A stretch of 64,000 nucleotides of DNA from Rachycentron canadum (lineage: Eukaryota; Chordata; Actinopteri; Carangiformes; Rachycentridae). Positions within the stretch are counted from its first letter, which is position 1, and every line of letters starts with the position of its first letter. Below, one piece after another: positions 12,736 to 25,039 of the stretch. The stretch lies in the NCBI GenBank assembly GCA_038496675.1, contig CM076655.1:23172118-23236117 (forward strand), in the 5' to 3' direction. The translations under genes were made by a program, and so were the position numbers. Under the pieces are notes generated by a model. The model was given only the letters and a program-made list of their open reading frames with translations, was not told the origin of the DNA and made no database searches.

Positions 12736-13197
12736 GTGATGTGCAGATGCCCAAAGGTGACTAATTTACTTCATTATTTTTCAACGAATCAACCGTTAAA
12801 CTTATTGAAACAGACAAAAACAGAAAAAAATGTCCATTTTCATCTTAGCGCCCGTTCCTTTCTTTATTCCCTGCTCAGAATAAATAACATTCAAAGTGCC
12901 CTGATGTGTTTTACTGTCTTTTTCAGGCAGCTGCCAAAACAATTTCTTCCGTCAGAGTATTGGTTCCTCTGAGGGTTAAAGTGAAACACGAGAAACGTTC
13001 ATTCGTCTCAGCTCTGGCTGCACAATTTCCCTGGAGTCACTGGACTGTGCAGAGGTTTTCCTTCACACTCAGCAATAACAAGTCCTTTTATTTCCTCTTT
13101 TTACACATCACAAAGTCACAGCGATCAACAGAAACAAGTGTCACCAGCCAGTTTGCTCTTTTCTGCGTTCCAATAAATAGACACCTCCTCCCTCTGA
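11844..13197. other. Intergenic, A/T-rich, no gene seen
   Basis: It holds T runs (for example 12259-12276) and a (GAT)n microsatellite. I find no exon or RNA gene. Confidence 0.4.
12699..12741. repeat. (GAT)n trinucleotide microsatellite
   Basis: About twelve GAT units, ending with one GGT interruption. On the + strand it is open as a methionine run, which is an artefact of the repeat. Confidence 0.9.
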
Positions 13198-13554
13198 ATG
13201 ACTGAGATTAACAATAGCTCAGCTCAAAGACCAATAACATGATTTAAAGATAAAAGATGTCACATAATTTGATTGTAATGAGAAAACACAAGTTGTTCAT
13301 CAGTTCAGCTGCTCCTGGCTTCAGGTGGTTATGGCACCAAAAATGAAACGGATCGTATTTTTATCGTTGTTGAGTCATTCAAGAAAACTTTTGAAGAGCT
13401 GGTGCTGAACAGGCTCATCCTCAATAACTGTTATTACTAATTAATAAACCTTAGACATCAAACAACTCCCATTTCACAAATTCTGACAAAACCTGACCTA
13501 AATCAGTTTTTGTTTTTATTGAATTTACTTTTTATATATATATATATATATATA
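13198..13554 (+). repeat. Left copy of a 357 bp duplication flanking an assembly gap
   Basis: Begins ATGACTGAGATTAACAATAG and ends in a (TA)n run that abuts the Ns. The sequence is repeated essentially base for base from 13610. The only difference I see is one T in the run before (TA)n. Confidence 0.95.
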
Positions 13555-13609
13555 NNNNNNNNNNNNNNNNNNNNNNNNNNNNNNNNNNNNNNNNNNNNNN
13601 NNNNNNNNN
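13555..13609. other. Assembly gap (55 Ns)
   Basis: Fifty-five N characters placed directly after a (TA)n microsatellite and directly before the second copy of the flanking sequence. Confidence 1.
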
Positions 13610-13939
13610 ATGACTGAGATTAACAATAGCTCAGCTCAAAGACCAATAACATGATTTAAAGATAAAAGATGTCACATAATTTGATTGTAATGAGAAAACA
13701 CAAGTTGTTCATCAGTTCAGCTGCTCCTGGCTTCAGGTGGTTATGGCACCAAAAATGAAACGGATCGTATTTTTATCGTTGTTGAGTCATTCAAGAAAAC
13801 TTTTGAAGAGCTGGTGCTGAACAGGCTCATCCTCAATAACTGTTATTACTAATTAATAAACCTTAGACATCAAACAACTCCCATTTCACAAATTCTGACA
13901 AAACCTGACCTAAATCAGTTTTTGTTTTTATTGAATTTA

Positions 13940-13978
<39 letters not shown>
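13610..13978 (+). repeat. Right copy of the duplication flanking the gap, ending in (TA)n
   Basis: Starts with the same ATGACTGAGATTAACAATAG as 13198 and continues with the same sequence to a longer (TA)n run at about 13945-13978. The offset between copies is 412 bp. Near-identity suggests an unmerged assembly overlap rather than an old duplication. Confidence 0.95.
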
Positions 13979-13981
<3 letters not shown>

Positions 13982-13984
13982 CAG

Positions 13985-14175
13985 TTCTCCAAACGCTTTC
14001 CAAACAGAGCCGGTGAAATTATTCCCAGAGACCCAAAAAGAGCAAACAATTGGCGACAGTGGCAAGGAAAAAACTTCCTTTTAAGAGGCAGAGACCTGGA
14101 GCTGAACCAGAATCTGGGCGGACGACCATCTGCCTCGACCGGTCGGGTTGAAAGAGACACAGAACAGGTAAAGTA
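13985..14175 (+). repeat. Common teleost interspersed repeat ('GTGGCAAGGAAAAA' type)
   Basis: The motif order GACAGTGGCAAGGAAAAAAC, CTTCCTTTTAAGAGGCAGA, GACCTGGAGCTGAACCAGA, GGGCGGACGACCATCTGCC and CGACCGGTCGGGTTG matches a very common fish repeat. The frame is open for 84 codons, but I regard this as incidental. Confidence 0.6.
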
Positions 14176-15169
14176 AAACATCAACTGTGTTCATGGAAAC
14201 TAACGCTACAACAGATGTAAGTATCGTCGAATGATGGCTGGCAACACTATTAGTTATTATCAATCATAGTGAAGGTGCTGAGCAGGATCATTGGGCAGTC
14301 GGTGGATTACAGGAAGAATGATTTATTATAATACCTTGAAACGTAGTGTTTACTCTGCAGAATTGTTTTGTCCATAAAATACTGAAAAATGACAAATGAA
14401 ACTTCCCACACCTCTGGATGATGTACTTTCTTTCAGTCCAAAACCCAAAGATATTGAGGTTAATATAATTAATGACAAAGACAAGCATCGTAGCTGGCAA
14501 AGAATTACTAAAACTATCAATCAATTACAAAAAAAAAAAATAAAAAATCGTCTGTTGAAAGTGATTTCACCAATTTAAGGGTCACATTTTTATTTTTCAC
14601 ATTTTCAAATCAAATCAATCGTTTTATTCCCCCAAATATTCAAAAGTCTGATGCAGCATCATTTAAATATTAAACGCAACATTGAAATAATTTCCTACAT
14701 TATATATATACATTATTTTCAATACTTAAATGACATTTATTTTAATTTATTTTTCCTTTACCTTGGTCATTTCAGGATGTTTTCAGCTGTGATTCCACTC
14801 ATCCTCCACTTGAGTGAAAAAAAAAGGGCATAAAAACATAAGTACGGGTTGTTTTAAAGTTGAAAATGAAAGAATCGTCTTGTTAAAAACTAGATTTATG
14901 TTTTAATAATCACCATCAGTCATTCATGGAGCTGTTCACAGCCCTAATTCAATAAGGATAAATGCATGAAGATGCTTTTGTGGCAGCGGCCGTACAGTCA
15001 CATCCCAGAGGCTTGAAGCTGGTCAATAGACAGGGACCCTCCTGGTCAGTATATCAATTTTAAATTGTAAGAGGAATGACCCGAACGGACCAACAGCAGC
15101 TAAAGTCGGTTTGTCCTTCTTTTCTTCTTGTATTTTAATAATGTGGTTGGTCTTTTCTTATTTCGGATC
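14176..15169. other. Intergenic, A/T-rich, no gene seen
   Basis: No exon, RNA gene or recognisable repeat apart from A/T runs near 14530 and 14700. Confidence 0.35.
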
Positions 15170-15560
15170 GGATCCTCCCGGGCAGGGATGACTCCAGTTT
15201 CAGCTGCTCTTTGCTTGAGGGGCTTTGTCGCTCCACCTTCTACTTTAAAATACTCCAGATTTGTTCTATTGGCTCAAAGTCTGGGGATAAACTTCACTTT
15301 TTTTTCTTCACAAGACGTCGTCTTTCCCTCCAGTGTTTGGGAACAAGCTTGCAGTCAAGGTTCAACGACAATCCTCATGCTTTTGCACTCGTGCAGCCCA
15401 GGATCAGCAAAACTCCCACGTCGATGTTTCACAGCCGTGGAGTTTGTCACAGGTTATGGGTTTTAAGTCGTGCCAACTCCATCGTCTTCTAAACATCTCG
15501 CATCAAGATAATCTTCCGATAAAAATACAGATATTCAGCGGAACAGCACAGTGTCAGTTA
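15170..15560 (-). mobile_element. Probable Tc1/mariner-like transposon remnant
   Basis: Blocks such as GATGACTCCAGTTTCAGCTG, GGGCTTTGTCGCTCCACCTT, CTACTTTAAAATACTCCAGA and GGCTCAAAGTCTGGGGATAA, followed by a degenerate 'GATGTTTCACAGCCGTGGAG', have the order of the antisense of a fish DNA-transposon transposase region as I remember it. No intact frame remains. Class assignment is inference. Confidence 0.35.
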
Positions 15561-16764
15561 GTCAATGTTGGGTTTTGACGTCAACCTGATTTCCAACAAA
15601 AATTCAACATCTGTCCAACATTAGAGCAGTTAAAGTCAAACTTCTGATGTTGTGTTGAGGTCCAGCCACAGGAGGGTTGTAACCATAAAAGGACAATCTG
15701 TTATCAGCCCTTATTGTCAGTGTCAGCATTTAAGTCTTTGGCTGCTCCCAGGCTAATACGTTTTTCCATTTTTAATCGTCCAGATGGAGGATTAAAGCAG
15801 TATGATTCACGCCTGAACGCACATGTTATATGACCACCACATGACCTGAATCTTTTTTTTTTCCCAAATGTCTCAATTTCTGTTTGAGTTTTCTGATTAA
15901 AACAGGGTCAGCAGCATTTTCAAAAGTCTCTGGTTAAGGAGTTTAAAAACCAAAGTGATGCAGTTTAAAGAAAAATATGTGTGTGTCAGCACCTCGCAGA
16001 ATGTAAAATCCAAGCAAAAACATAAGACCTTGGAGCTCTGAGGCCTGTTGAACTAGCTTTTTGGACCATCTCTGCTTGGTTATATTTCTTCTTCTTCTTC
16101 ACATCCCTAAAGTGCCGATGCTTTTCAACACGCCACACAAGCAGTCTGGAAAATCTCACTCGCTGCCTAAATGATACAAATGAGAGGCACGACGGTCGGA
16201 TTGGGAAAGGGAGAAAATAGATCCGTTGGGATTGATTTTCCACCGTAAAGCTGCACTTACGGTCAGCCAGAGATGGGATTTCATTAACCCATGTGGGAGC
16301 AGGGGAGTCTTTAATGCAGGCCGATGTATTCAGACAACAGCACCATGCATTTTAGATGAGCCGGGCATTATAGACTGCATACGTGCCTGCATCGAGTGTA
16401 GTGAAAGGAATGAATGTGGAATTGTTTTATCGGTCAAAGTTACCCTCTGAATTTTTGCTGCCTGGGTTTTTCAGTTTGTAACTTTCAGTTTTACATTAGT
16501 CAGCATTAACTCTCACCATCTTTTGGACCCTGTTCATCTGTTTGGCCCGTGTTGTGAGGTTAAATAGTTCCCCAGTTCACCTTCTCCTTCTTTCTGTTGA
16601 AATTACCTCTCTTTTTTCCTTATTACCATCTACCCAAAGAGAACAGAGAACCCTCTCTGATTACACCTTTTCAGCACTTCCTAATTCAGTGTAAACTAAG
16701 TTTAATTCACCCTCACAGTGGACACATGATGCTGAAAGACTCAGGTAACTGTGTCGAAGGATAA
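15561..16764. other. Intergenic, no gene seen; complex sequence at 16220-16450
   Basis: No exon supported. Positions 16220-16450 are balanced in base composition, with little low-complexity sequence and motifs such as TTTCATTAACCCATGTGGG, unlike neighbouring repeats. This might be a conserved non-coding element, which cannot be judged from one sequence. Confidence 0.3.
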
Positions 16765-17230
16765 TCATGTCGAAGCCCTTGAAGCCTCCAGTTTGTAATT
16801 TGTCCGTCTCCATCTCGTTTTTTTTGAAACCAGAAGAAACCATATCTCGAGGAGAAGGTGGAGCTGAGGAGGAGTGAGGGGCGGATCTGACCTGCTCTGT
16901 ACTCTATCCTGATTGGGTGGTACAGTCTGTCATCACACAGTAGCCACGCCCCCTAACGCATAACCTGCTTTATCTATCTTCCTCTAAATCGGACCATCAT
17001 TTAAAAAATTACCATCATGTTGTATTGAAGACGACTTGAAACTAGAATAAACTCATTAGGAAAACATTTACTGAGGTGATAAATCAAGTAAGAAGTAGGG
17101 ACATTTTCCCATAGACTTCAATACAATCTGACTTCTTTTTACAACCAGTGGAGTCGCCCCCTGATGGTCATTAGAGAGAACACAGGTTTAAGCCTCTTCA
17201 GCATTGGCTGGTTTACATACAGTTTATGGA
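16765..17230 (+). repeat. Repeat family A, copy 1 (near full length)
   Basis: This is the most complete copy of a family found eight times here. Module order: GAAGCCTCCAGTTTGTAATT, 'GAAACCAGAAGAAACCATAT', 'GAGAAGGTGGAGCTGAGGAG', 'GCGGATCTGACCTGCTCTGT', a TAGCCACGCCCCCTAA box, 'TTGAAACTAGA', 'CATAGACTTCAATACAATCT', AGTCGCCCCCTGATGGTCAT, and a 3' stretch with TTCAGCATTGGCT. No coding frame and no poly(A) tail seen. It may be SINE-like or a non-autonomous DNA element; class is unresolved. A CTCF-like core is at 17156-17167. Confidence 0.85.
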
Positions 17231-18303
17231 GCAGACTGAGCGCTGCAGTGACTCGGTATTGGAAAGTGGCGATACAGTCCGACCGGGCTGGGGCTAGCTG
17301 GTTAGCATGCTAACGTCAGTAGAAGAGAAGAAGTGACAGAAACAAAAGTCTGATGTTGAACTCACACCGCTACGTAAACAGCCGCTAATGCTAACGTTAT
17401 GCTAAAGTATGTTAAGTTGTTGCAAAGGGGGTCGGGAGCAGCGTTGAAAAAAGGGGGATCCCATAAAGTACAAAGATTATCACCCCTACATCCATGTATC
17501 CACGGCATGTAGCAGGTCAAACTGGGAGGAGCAGACTGATGTCTCCTGTTATTATGGCTATTAAAACTATTCAGAGGAAAAAAGAAACAGGCAAACAGGC
17601 AAGTCGCTTTTCGTGATCCAGTGTGGCCGATCAATAACACTGATTAGGTCCCGTATTGACATCTTGTCATGAGCGACGCTCCCCCTGTTTACACGGCAGC
17701 CATGTCCAATGAGGGTCCGGCAGATATCCAGTCTGTATTCTGGTGTGTTGTGAGGAAGGTGCAGGATTTTCACACGTTAATGTTCTGAATATACAGTAAA
17801 AACCAGGATGAGAGCATTGGTTTGATCTCACCTTGTGCAGCCGATGTCTTTGTGCGCACAGGTCATTTCACTGCACATGTGGAGTTAACTTTGTGTATCA
17901 TATGACCTTGTTATCTCCCTCTCACTTACATTTGTGTGAAGTGACCCACTTCACAAAGGCTGCTTGTACTAATCAACACCAATAACACAATTCATCTTTC
18001 AGGAAGGAGAAAAATATAAACTTCTAAGACTATGTGATATATGAGACAAGTCAGTGGATTAATCTGCAGGTTAGTGGTTAATTGAATTAAGGATGAACAA
18101 CAACAGGGTTTCTGCCAATTTACTAAGTCCATACGTTTATTGATGTATCGCTTTTTCTGTCACAGTAATCAATAATTAAACAACTGGGTCTGGATGAGCA
18201 GCAGGAAATCAATGGATGGGAGGATTAAGAAGGTTTGGAATAATAGTTAATAATAGATTATTGTTGTTGTTGTTTTTTATAATAATAATAACAACAATAA
18301 TAA
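17231..18303. other. Intergenic between two family A copies, no gene seen
   Basis: The part at 17270-17420 (GGTTAGCATGCTAACGTCAG, then GCTAATGCTAACGTTATGCT) resembles common fish repeat sequence. The rest shows nothing I can name. A (TTG)n/(AAT)n patch lies near 18260-18305. Confidence 0.35.
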
Positions 18304-18612
18304 TTTTGTGCTCTGTACTGATTGTGTGGTACAGTCTGTCAATCACACAGTAGCCACACCCCCTAATTCATACCCTGCTTTATAAGACCATCATTTTAAA
18401 AAAAAATAAAATTAATCATCATCATGTTGCATAGACAAAGGCCTTAAACTAGAGACTGAGACCATAAACGCATTAGGAAAACGTTTACTCAGCTATTAAA
18501 TCAGGTGAGAAGTAGGGACATTTTCCCATAGACTTCAATACAATCTGACTTCTTTTCACAACCAGTGGAGTCGCCCTCTGATGGTCATTAGATCGAATGA
18601 AGGTGCAGTGCA
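18304..18612 (+). repeat. Repeat family A, copy 2 (5'-truncated)
   Basis: Starts within the family at 'GTGCTCTGTACTGATTGTGT' and keeps the rest in order: TAGCCACACCCCCTAATTC, CATAGACTTCAATACAATCT and AGTCGCCCTCTGATGGTCAT. Same orientation as copy 1, about 1.4 kb away. The CTCF-like core (18573-18584) has a pyrimidine change that the CTCF consensus allows. Confidence 0.85.
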
Positions 18613-21600
18613 ACATATAATCAAAGACATGAGTTTTGTCTCCTTTGTAGCTCATAAATCCCATTAATTTATGCGTTAGTGTGTAGTGGTTTTTTGATTA
18701 TCTGAGCTGTTGAAACTAAAGTGTTATTGAGTGAGTTATTCTTCTTGTTTCAGGATCATCACCACCTTCTTCTGGACTGGAGCATGAACAACCCTGATTT
18801 ACATGTTGGAAAACAAAGAATACGATCAAATTTTGTCTCCAGAGACAGGTGAATGTGACAAGTTTCAAAGTAAAGTACTTTAAATCTCCTTCCGATTTTA
18901 TTCAAGACAATACAAGACACCCGGAAAGACAAGTCTGAATGAAACCAGAGACCAGAGGACTTATATTATGTCAATCATTCCCGAGTCTTAAACAACCCAA
19001 ACTTACCCAAGCTTTATTCTGTACACGCTTGTTCAGGTCTGTGTGAAGTAAAAATGAATGACCAGGACTTATTCAAACCCACCCTCGGGTCCCGCTGCAT
19101 CCCGTCAATATTTTGCCACAGACCTGAGACCCGAAATCTAAATCAGACCTGCCTGCGGTACCTGGTGAAGTCTGGACGATGACTCATTATTTTTCACAGA
19201 CCTTCATTTCTTTTTCCATCTCCCAGATTTTTGCAGTTACTCTGAAATCTGGCCCGTCAGGATTGTGAGCTTTGACCTCGCAGCCTCCACAAGCTGCGCT
19301 GCTGCACAGTCGCGACTCTGTGCTGTGACTTAGTGAAGGCTGTTCTCACACCTGACCAAAGCACTTTAATCCAGAGTCGGGAACTTCTCTGCATATGTTT
19401 GGAGGAATCTGACGACGCCAGGCTGGGAAATGATTGCAAATACCCCAGCTACTGTCAACAAAACAAATTAAAAGTTATCCACGGTTGGAGGGAACCAGGG
19501 GGAGTTCGACTCCTCTGAGTAAGACATGAGTCTCCCCGTGAAGTAGATTGGTGATTTTTTTTCCCCTAAAATATCAACAATATGCTCCATTTGCCACTCA
19601 TTTTTATTTTTCTGTATCTCGGTGTTCATGGATCAGACAGAAAATTAGGCTGTTATTGATGTACGATTCATGCATGAGGGTGACTCATCACTAATCCACT
19701 GTAATAAAGATACCAGCGTGGCTGCCATTAGTAAAATAGTCCCTCTCTGAATTAGGCAATGTCCGTGACTGCACAGTGTCTCCCTCTTCACACCTCTGTG
19801 GTGCTGAAAGTTAGAGAGGTATGTGCATGCAGGTGTTACAGGAAGTTAGTTGTTAGTTGTTGTCTGGGCTGGAAATCAACACGATCACCAGCAGCGGCAG
19901 TGACACAGCTCAAGGAGGCAGTTAAGGCGACTTTCAAACCCCTCGACTGAATCATGGCTCAGAACTTATAATGTGATTCAAGTGACTTGAGGGCAAAATG
20001 TCTTCCATTTAATATGATTTTATGGTCTTTTTATGCATTTATTTTGAGATAGGACTGTGAAATGGGCAAGAAGGAATCCACCCCGACCAAAAAACCACAA
20101 CTCCGCTCACCTGCTCCACACTGGCCACTTTCCTCCTGCAAACACCAGGATCATTCGTCCCCTGAACTCAGTCCATCTCCAGGTTTGCACAGTCTGTCAT
20201 TAAATAACTTTGATTCTGGCTGTTCTGTGTCAAAATGTGACCTGGGGTCAGGTCAGGTTGATCATTATTAAAGTCAAAATCTGGAAGTAATAGTGTTAGA
20301 GGTGAGTATGCTCTTGTTACATGTTGAAGAAGCCCCCTCCTCATCCTCGTTACGTTTAAAGAGGCCAAGAGCTGCATGTGGAGTCTTTAGGTAAAAGTAG
20401 GTTTCTTACGTGCTCAGACATATAACTAGTTCATATATGTATATACATGTCTTGGAGCTGTTTGCTATTGGCTGTAAACAGAAGCTGATGTGTAATCAAC
20501 CATCTCTGTTCATTTCTTTGTCCCTTGTTCTGGGACTTGTATTATTAGGACAATAATCATTATACTGGCCAAATCAGTGTGAGTCTTCTCCCCTTATTGA
20601 TCAGTAATAATCTTTTATTATTATTAATCTTTGGGTTTATCAAAGCTTTCAGTGTGTAGTTGTATTCCAGCAGAAAAAACACCACACTACAATTATCTTA
20701 AATTTAAAAAATGTCCTTTAACCACAGAACTTTCCTTATAATCACATTTTTAACTGTATTCAGTATCAAAGTACTTCATGAATGTTGTCAGTGTGTCCAA
20801 TGGGACATACAGCAACCAGTTGTCAATACAAAGTAATTACATACAGATGTTACACTTGTTTCTTGTAAGGTTTTACTTCATGTGAGGGCCCTTCAATTCC
20901 CGTCATGAAGGGCTCTCAAGCTGGATGTGTGGGGGACAATCGATGGACGTCTCCCATGAGTCCATTAAAGCTCTGACCTGAGCAGTGTTTTCTGGATCCA
21001 GGGGTCATCTCTCACCCCCTCTCCTCTCCATTAGCTCTGACCACCACTGAAATTGAAACTCGTGGCTGACAACATAATCATAATATGAGCAGAATTTCAC
21101 CTGAAAGACGTAACATGCACAGAGGCTGTTGTGAAAATTGATTTTTAAAAATTTTTTTTTTTTTTATTTACATGCATTTTCAAACTTGTATTGACATGTA
21201 AAAAGTGGGTTGCCTGCAAAGTGCAGGTTGAATGATTTATACTTATTTATATAGAGGAAGGGGTGGAAAAAAAGATGATGATAGAGGGAAGAAAACCAAG
21301 GAGATGAATTCATAGAAAAACAGCAAGAGAAGACAGATGTAATCGTCTTGTATCTCCTCCTCTGACTAGTTTCAATTTGATAAATGAATGAATTTCTACT
21401 TCTCTTCAATGGCAGAGTTCGTACATCCACCCTGTGATTCCATGACGGTCACCTCCTCTTATCTCTCCCTCTTTAGTCTCTGCTTTCACTTTTGCTGCTT
21501 TTCTACCTTTGTCTCGTCTGTCTTTCTTTCTTTCTTTCTATGTCCTTTGTCTCTTTTTTTTCATCATAATCTTTCCTTCTTCTTCCTTCTTGTCTCCATA

Positions 21601-22245
21601 CACACACCTCTCCTAAAGTAATAAAGCTTTTTATCGTCCTTTGTCCACTTTTGTGCTTGAAAACACAACAAAATCTTTACATAGTTTTTTTTTTCACTTA
21701 GGGGAAACAAAAGAAATTAACATACACATCTTTACCACTGGTATTTTTGTTTTTTGTTTTATTTGTATTGAGTTTACACTGACACTGTGGAGGAATGCCA
21801 GAGAAACTGCCCGGGAGCTTCGGCTTGTCAGCTCTGCTCATATCAGAGTCACAGTCACAGTCGACAGTGCTTGTTAGCCTGCGGATATTACTCCTGGCTC
21901 CTGTGGACCATGGAGAGACTCACTGCTGCAGCTCAGTTACACTGCACAACCTTTACTGTCTGTTAGCGTTAATAATTGTTTCATATTTGATGTAAGTGTG
22001 TTTATCATCCCCGAGTCAGCTCTTATTTCCTCTACTGATACAATACAAGTTGGCGAAGTTTTGGTTATTTCGGATAAAAAAACACAAGTAGCATCAACGC
22101 AAATAGAACAGTAAGTGAAGTAAAACCAATTCTTATTTCATTAACTTTGGGTATCTTGATATATTGTGATATTGTGCCCTTGTCCACACAAGCGCAGTTT
22201 TCAATTACTGTGCAATTATTACATTATATAACCTGGCATTTATTT
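18613..22245. other. Intergenic, no gene seen
   Basis: No exon supported. There are homopolymer patches near 21150-21165 and a pyrimidine-rich stretch at about 21460-21600. Fragments such as AAGTCTTAAGT-type simple sequence are present, but I cannot assign them to a family. Confidence 0.35.
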
Positions 22246-22266
22246 TGTGTGTGTGTGTGTGTGTGT

Positions 22267-22327
<61 letters not shown>

Positions 22328-22345
22328 GTAAGAGAGAGAGAGTAA
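22246..22345. repeat. Compound (TG)n(TA)n(GA)n microsatellite
   Basis: (TG)n at about 22246-22268 runs into (TA)n at 22270-22324, with a short (GA)n at about 22332-22342. The tract is about 100 bp, likely polymorphic, and spuriously open as Cys-Val and Tyr-Ile runs. Confidence 0.95.
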
Positions 22346-22439
22346 AAAGACATAGGAGAAATGTTTCCATTTTTCTTTTAATCTTTATGATGTTTTTTTT
22401 ACATAATTTTATTTCTCGATTATATATTTTATATTTGCT

Positions 22440-22495
22440 CTATATGTTAAGTGCCTTGAGGTAACTTTGCCCTATATAAATAAAATTTGATGCGA
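22440..22495 (+). repeat. Retroposon-type 3' tail fragment
   Basis: Reads AAGTGCCTTGAGGTAACTTT, then CCTATATAAATAAAATTTGA. This matches the frequent fish repeat terminus 'GTGCCTTGAGATGAC... CTATATAAATAAAATTGA'. Short fragment only. Confidence 0.45.
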
Positions 22496-22537
22496 TTCTT
22501 TGCCGTTGCATTTCCATTCTGTAGTTCCTGGTTTCGA

Positions 22538-22551
22538 CCACTAGAGGCCGT
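22538..22551 (+). promoter_or_regulatory. CTCF-like motif
   Basis: CCACTAGAGGCCGT resembles the CTCF core (CCASYAGRGGGCRS, established motif), with mismatches in the second half. It sits in a small GC-richer island between two convergent genes. Motif match only, no evidence of binding. Confidence 0.25.
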
Positions 22552-23079
22552 GCTCACGCTGCAGGTCACTGCGCAGGAGACGAGAGCAGCGGTTTTCACT
22601 TGTGGGTTTGTAAATCGTTTATAAATTTCTCTAAAAGTTCATCTTCAGGTCATTACCGTTTGGATTTTACACTAAGAAGACTCCTATGTTTAAATTTGAC
22701 CCGCGAGCATCGTCCGTTTCATTTGCATTTTATCCTGCAAAGATCCTAGTGAGTTTCACACTGTGTGAAATGTTGTTAATATTAGCTTAGCATGTTAGCT
22801 AACTTTACTCTCTGCTATGGTTCACGTTTATATTTACATAATTCTTGTTTATTTGTTAGAGACTGAACCAATCAGAGACAGAGCTGGGGATTTTTTCTTG
22901 AAAATATAATAACTGATGTTGCCGTGTTGTACGTAAAATGGTAAAATTGTTGAGTTTACACAGTTTTATTTGTTATTTGTGTCAATGAATTCACACTTTC
23001 ATAGGAAAGAGAAAAGGTGTTATACTGCACAGAGACTATGTTTTTATATTATTCATTTAGACACAGCTGCTGTATGCAG

Positions 23080-23228
23080 AGTGGAGCCCAAACCAGGAGC
23101 ACCGACAGTACAGACCAGCACCCGACGAGGTTGAGACGTCCCAGGTTTGACGCCCGTCCTGTGTCCAGGGAAAAGAGCTCATCTGTCTCTTCTACTCAGC
23201 TAAGATCCAACAAAGTCACGCCACCCAG
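23080..23228 (+). CDS. Unrecognised candidate exon
   Basis: An open, basic, Ser/Arg-rich segment (includes RLRRPRFDARPVSREKSS and TQLRSNKVTPPR). It is bounded by a plausible acceptor (TGCTGTATGCAG, exon from 23080) and a plausible donor (CACCCAG|GTAGAT, exon to 23228, phase 2). It lies about 500 bp downstream of a GC-richer stretch (22530-22600) that could be a first exon or promoter. I do not recognise the protein and found no partner exon, so chance is a real alternative. GC content is higher than its A/T-rich surroundings. Confidence 0.2.
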
Positions 23229-25039
23229 GTAGATGGACGCTCACATTTTATTTTCTTGTTTTCTCGGCTGGTTTATTTACTTTTTCTTCTACACAATCAC
23301 AATGTTCCTGTTGAATCAAAGTGAATATAATATATATTGGAAGGTTATTTTATTGGCTCTATTTATGGTTTATGAGCTCACACACTGAAGTCATTGATTC
23401 TGAATAAATGTTAATTGTTGCGCTGTTGTGCCTTATGTTACGATAACCATAGAATAACCTCTCACACATTTAGATTAGCCTTAATTCTTTAGATTACATT
23501 AGTGTAGTCTGCAACTATGAGGAAGAAGGTGTTTTATTTCCACTCAGTATTCACACGTCCTTTTAGCGCCCTGATACTCAACATCTTTACGAGTCCAGAC
23601 CCAGTTTATACCAAAGCATCATAACACTGGAAGTTTCCAACATCAGTCCACATCTCAGTGCTTCCTCTCTCTTCTCATTCATTTTCACCCTCTTCTTTTC
23701 TTCACCTTCTTCACTCACGATGGAGTCGCCCCTCTCTCCTCCACAACCCATCTCCCTCCTCCTCGTCCCTCCTCTTGTCTCCTCTGCCTATTCAGTTCGT
23801 AGCTGCATTTCCTCCACGATCTCACCTCTTCACTCTCCTGCACCTTATTTTAATCTCTGCTGTGTGTTTCATCTCACATCACTGGCTGCAGCAGCCGATC
23901 TGTGCAGCATCATATCAAATGTTGCTAAAAAGCCTGTGAGGATTTAGACCGTCCTGTGGTTTGATTCTGCACAGTACGGAGTGTTTGATGTGTTTCCTGG
24001 ACCTGCATCCTTAGACTTTTATGATGTTTATGCTTAAATTTTTTTTATTTTATTTATATTTATAGTATGTTGTTCATGGTTTATTCATGCCCAAAATCTT
24101 TTGTTTGCTTTCAGTGACATTAAGCTTCATTTCTGGCTGTGGCACTGAACAGAAAACAACCCAAACCATCAGAATCAGAAAAGTTTTGAGCATTTGATCG
24201 ACAGGATGCAAATTACTGCAAAACTTCCAAAACCGACCTGTTGAATTAAAAACCCAAATGTCATAAATATGAAGTGGGGATTATATAAGAATGAATTTAA
24301 ATCACCTGAGGTTTTGTGACCACATTGCAATTAAATCCATATTTTTTTCTGCGTGCTGTGAGTTCCTACATTAATCTAGATCCAATAAGGTTATGGCTTA
24401 ATATCAGATCACAAGAACAGCTTTTAGATTCATTGTCCCAGTGAAGGTCAGACTGTGATTACACTGTTTTTAATTATTTTTCAATATTTCAAAAAGCTCC
24501 AGATAATTTGAGCCCAGTACACAGAAAATACATCTGAGGACTATGGATGCATAAGATGCCTGATCTGCTCAGTTTCCTGGGGGCAAATAGCGTAACATAC
24601 AAACACTGAAATATATGAATGTAAAACAGGAACTGAAATATTTAGAGGAAACATATTCCTTTAACAAACTAGTCTGAGAAATGCCTGTAGGCTATCTCCT
24701 CTCGGAGAGAGGTGGTCCGTGGTTTCTGGCCTGACTCGAAGCGGAGACATGTGGTTCATGGTCAGCATCTTAACCCCTAAGTCACAGAGATGAACCATGG
24801 ACAATAAAGTAACCTGAATCTATCACACATCTCTCTGCTCCCTGACTTTAATTCAAAATGCATCAGGCTAAATAAAACAGACAGTATTGACCTACACATC
24901 TGGGCCACTATGTTGTTAAAATCCCCCCATTGCCTCTTCTGAAATTATGATTTGTGAAATTTAAAATATTGACATGTTTTTAAAAAAAAAAAATTAAAAA
25001 AAAAGTAACCTCCAGTCATTCATGTTTGCAGCCCTGTCT
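23229..25039. other. Intergenic, no gene seen
   Basis: A strongly pyrimidine-rich stretch lies at about 23655-23790 (TCTCCTCC-type). Nothing else assignable. Confidence 0.35.
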
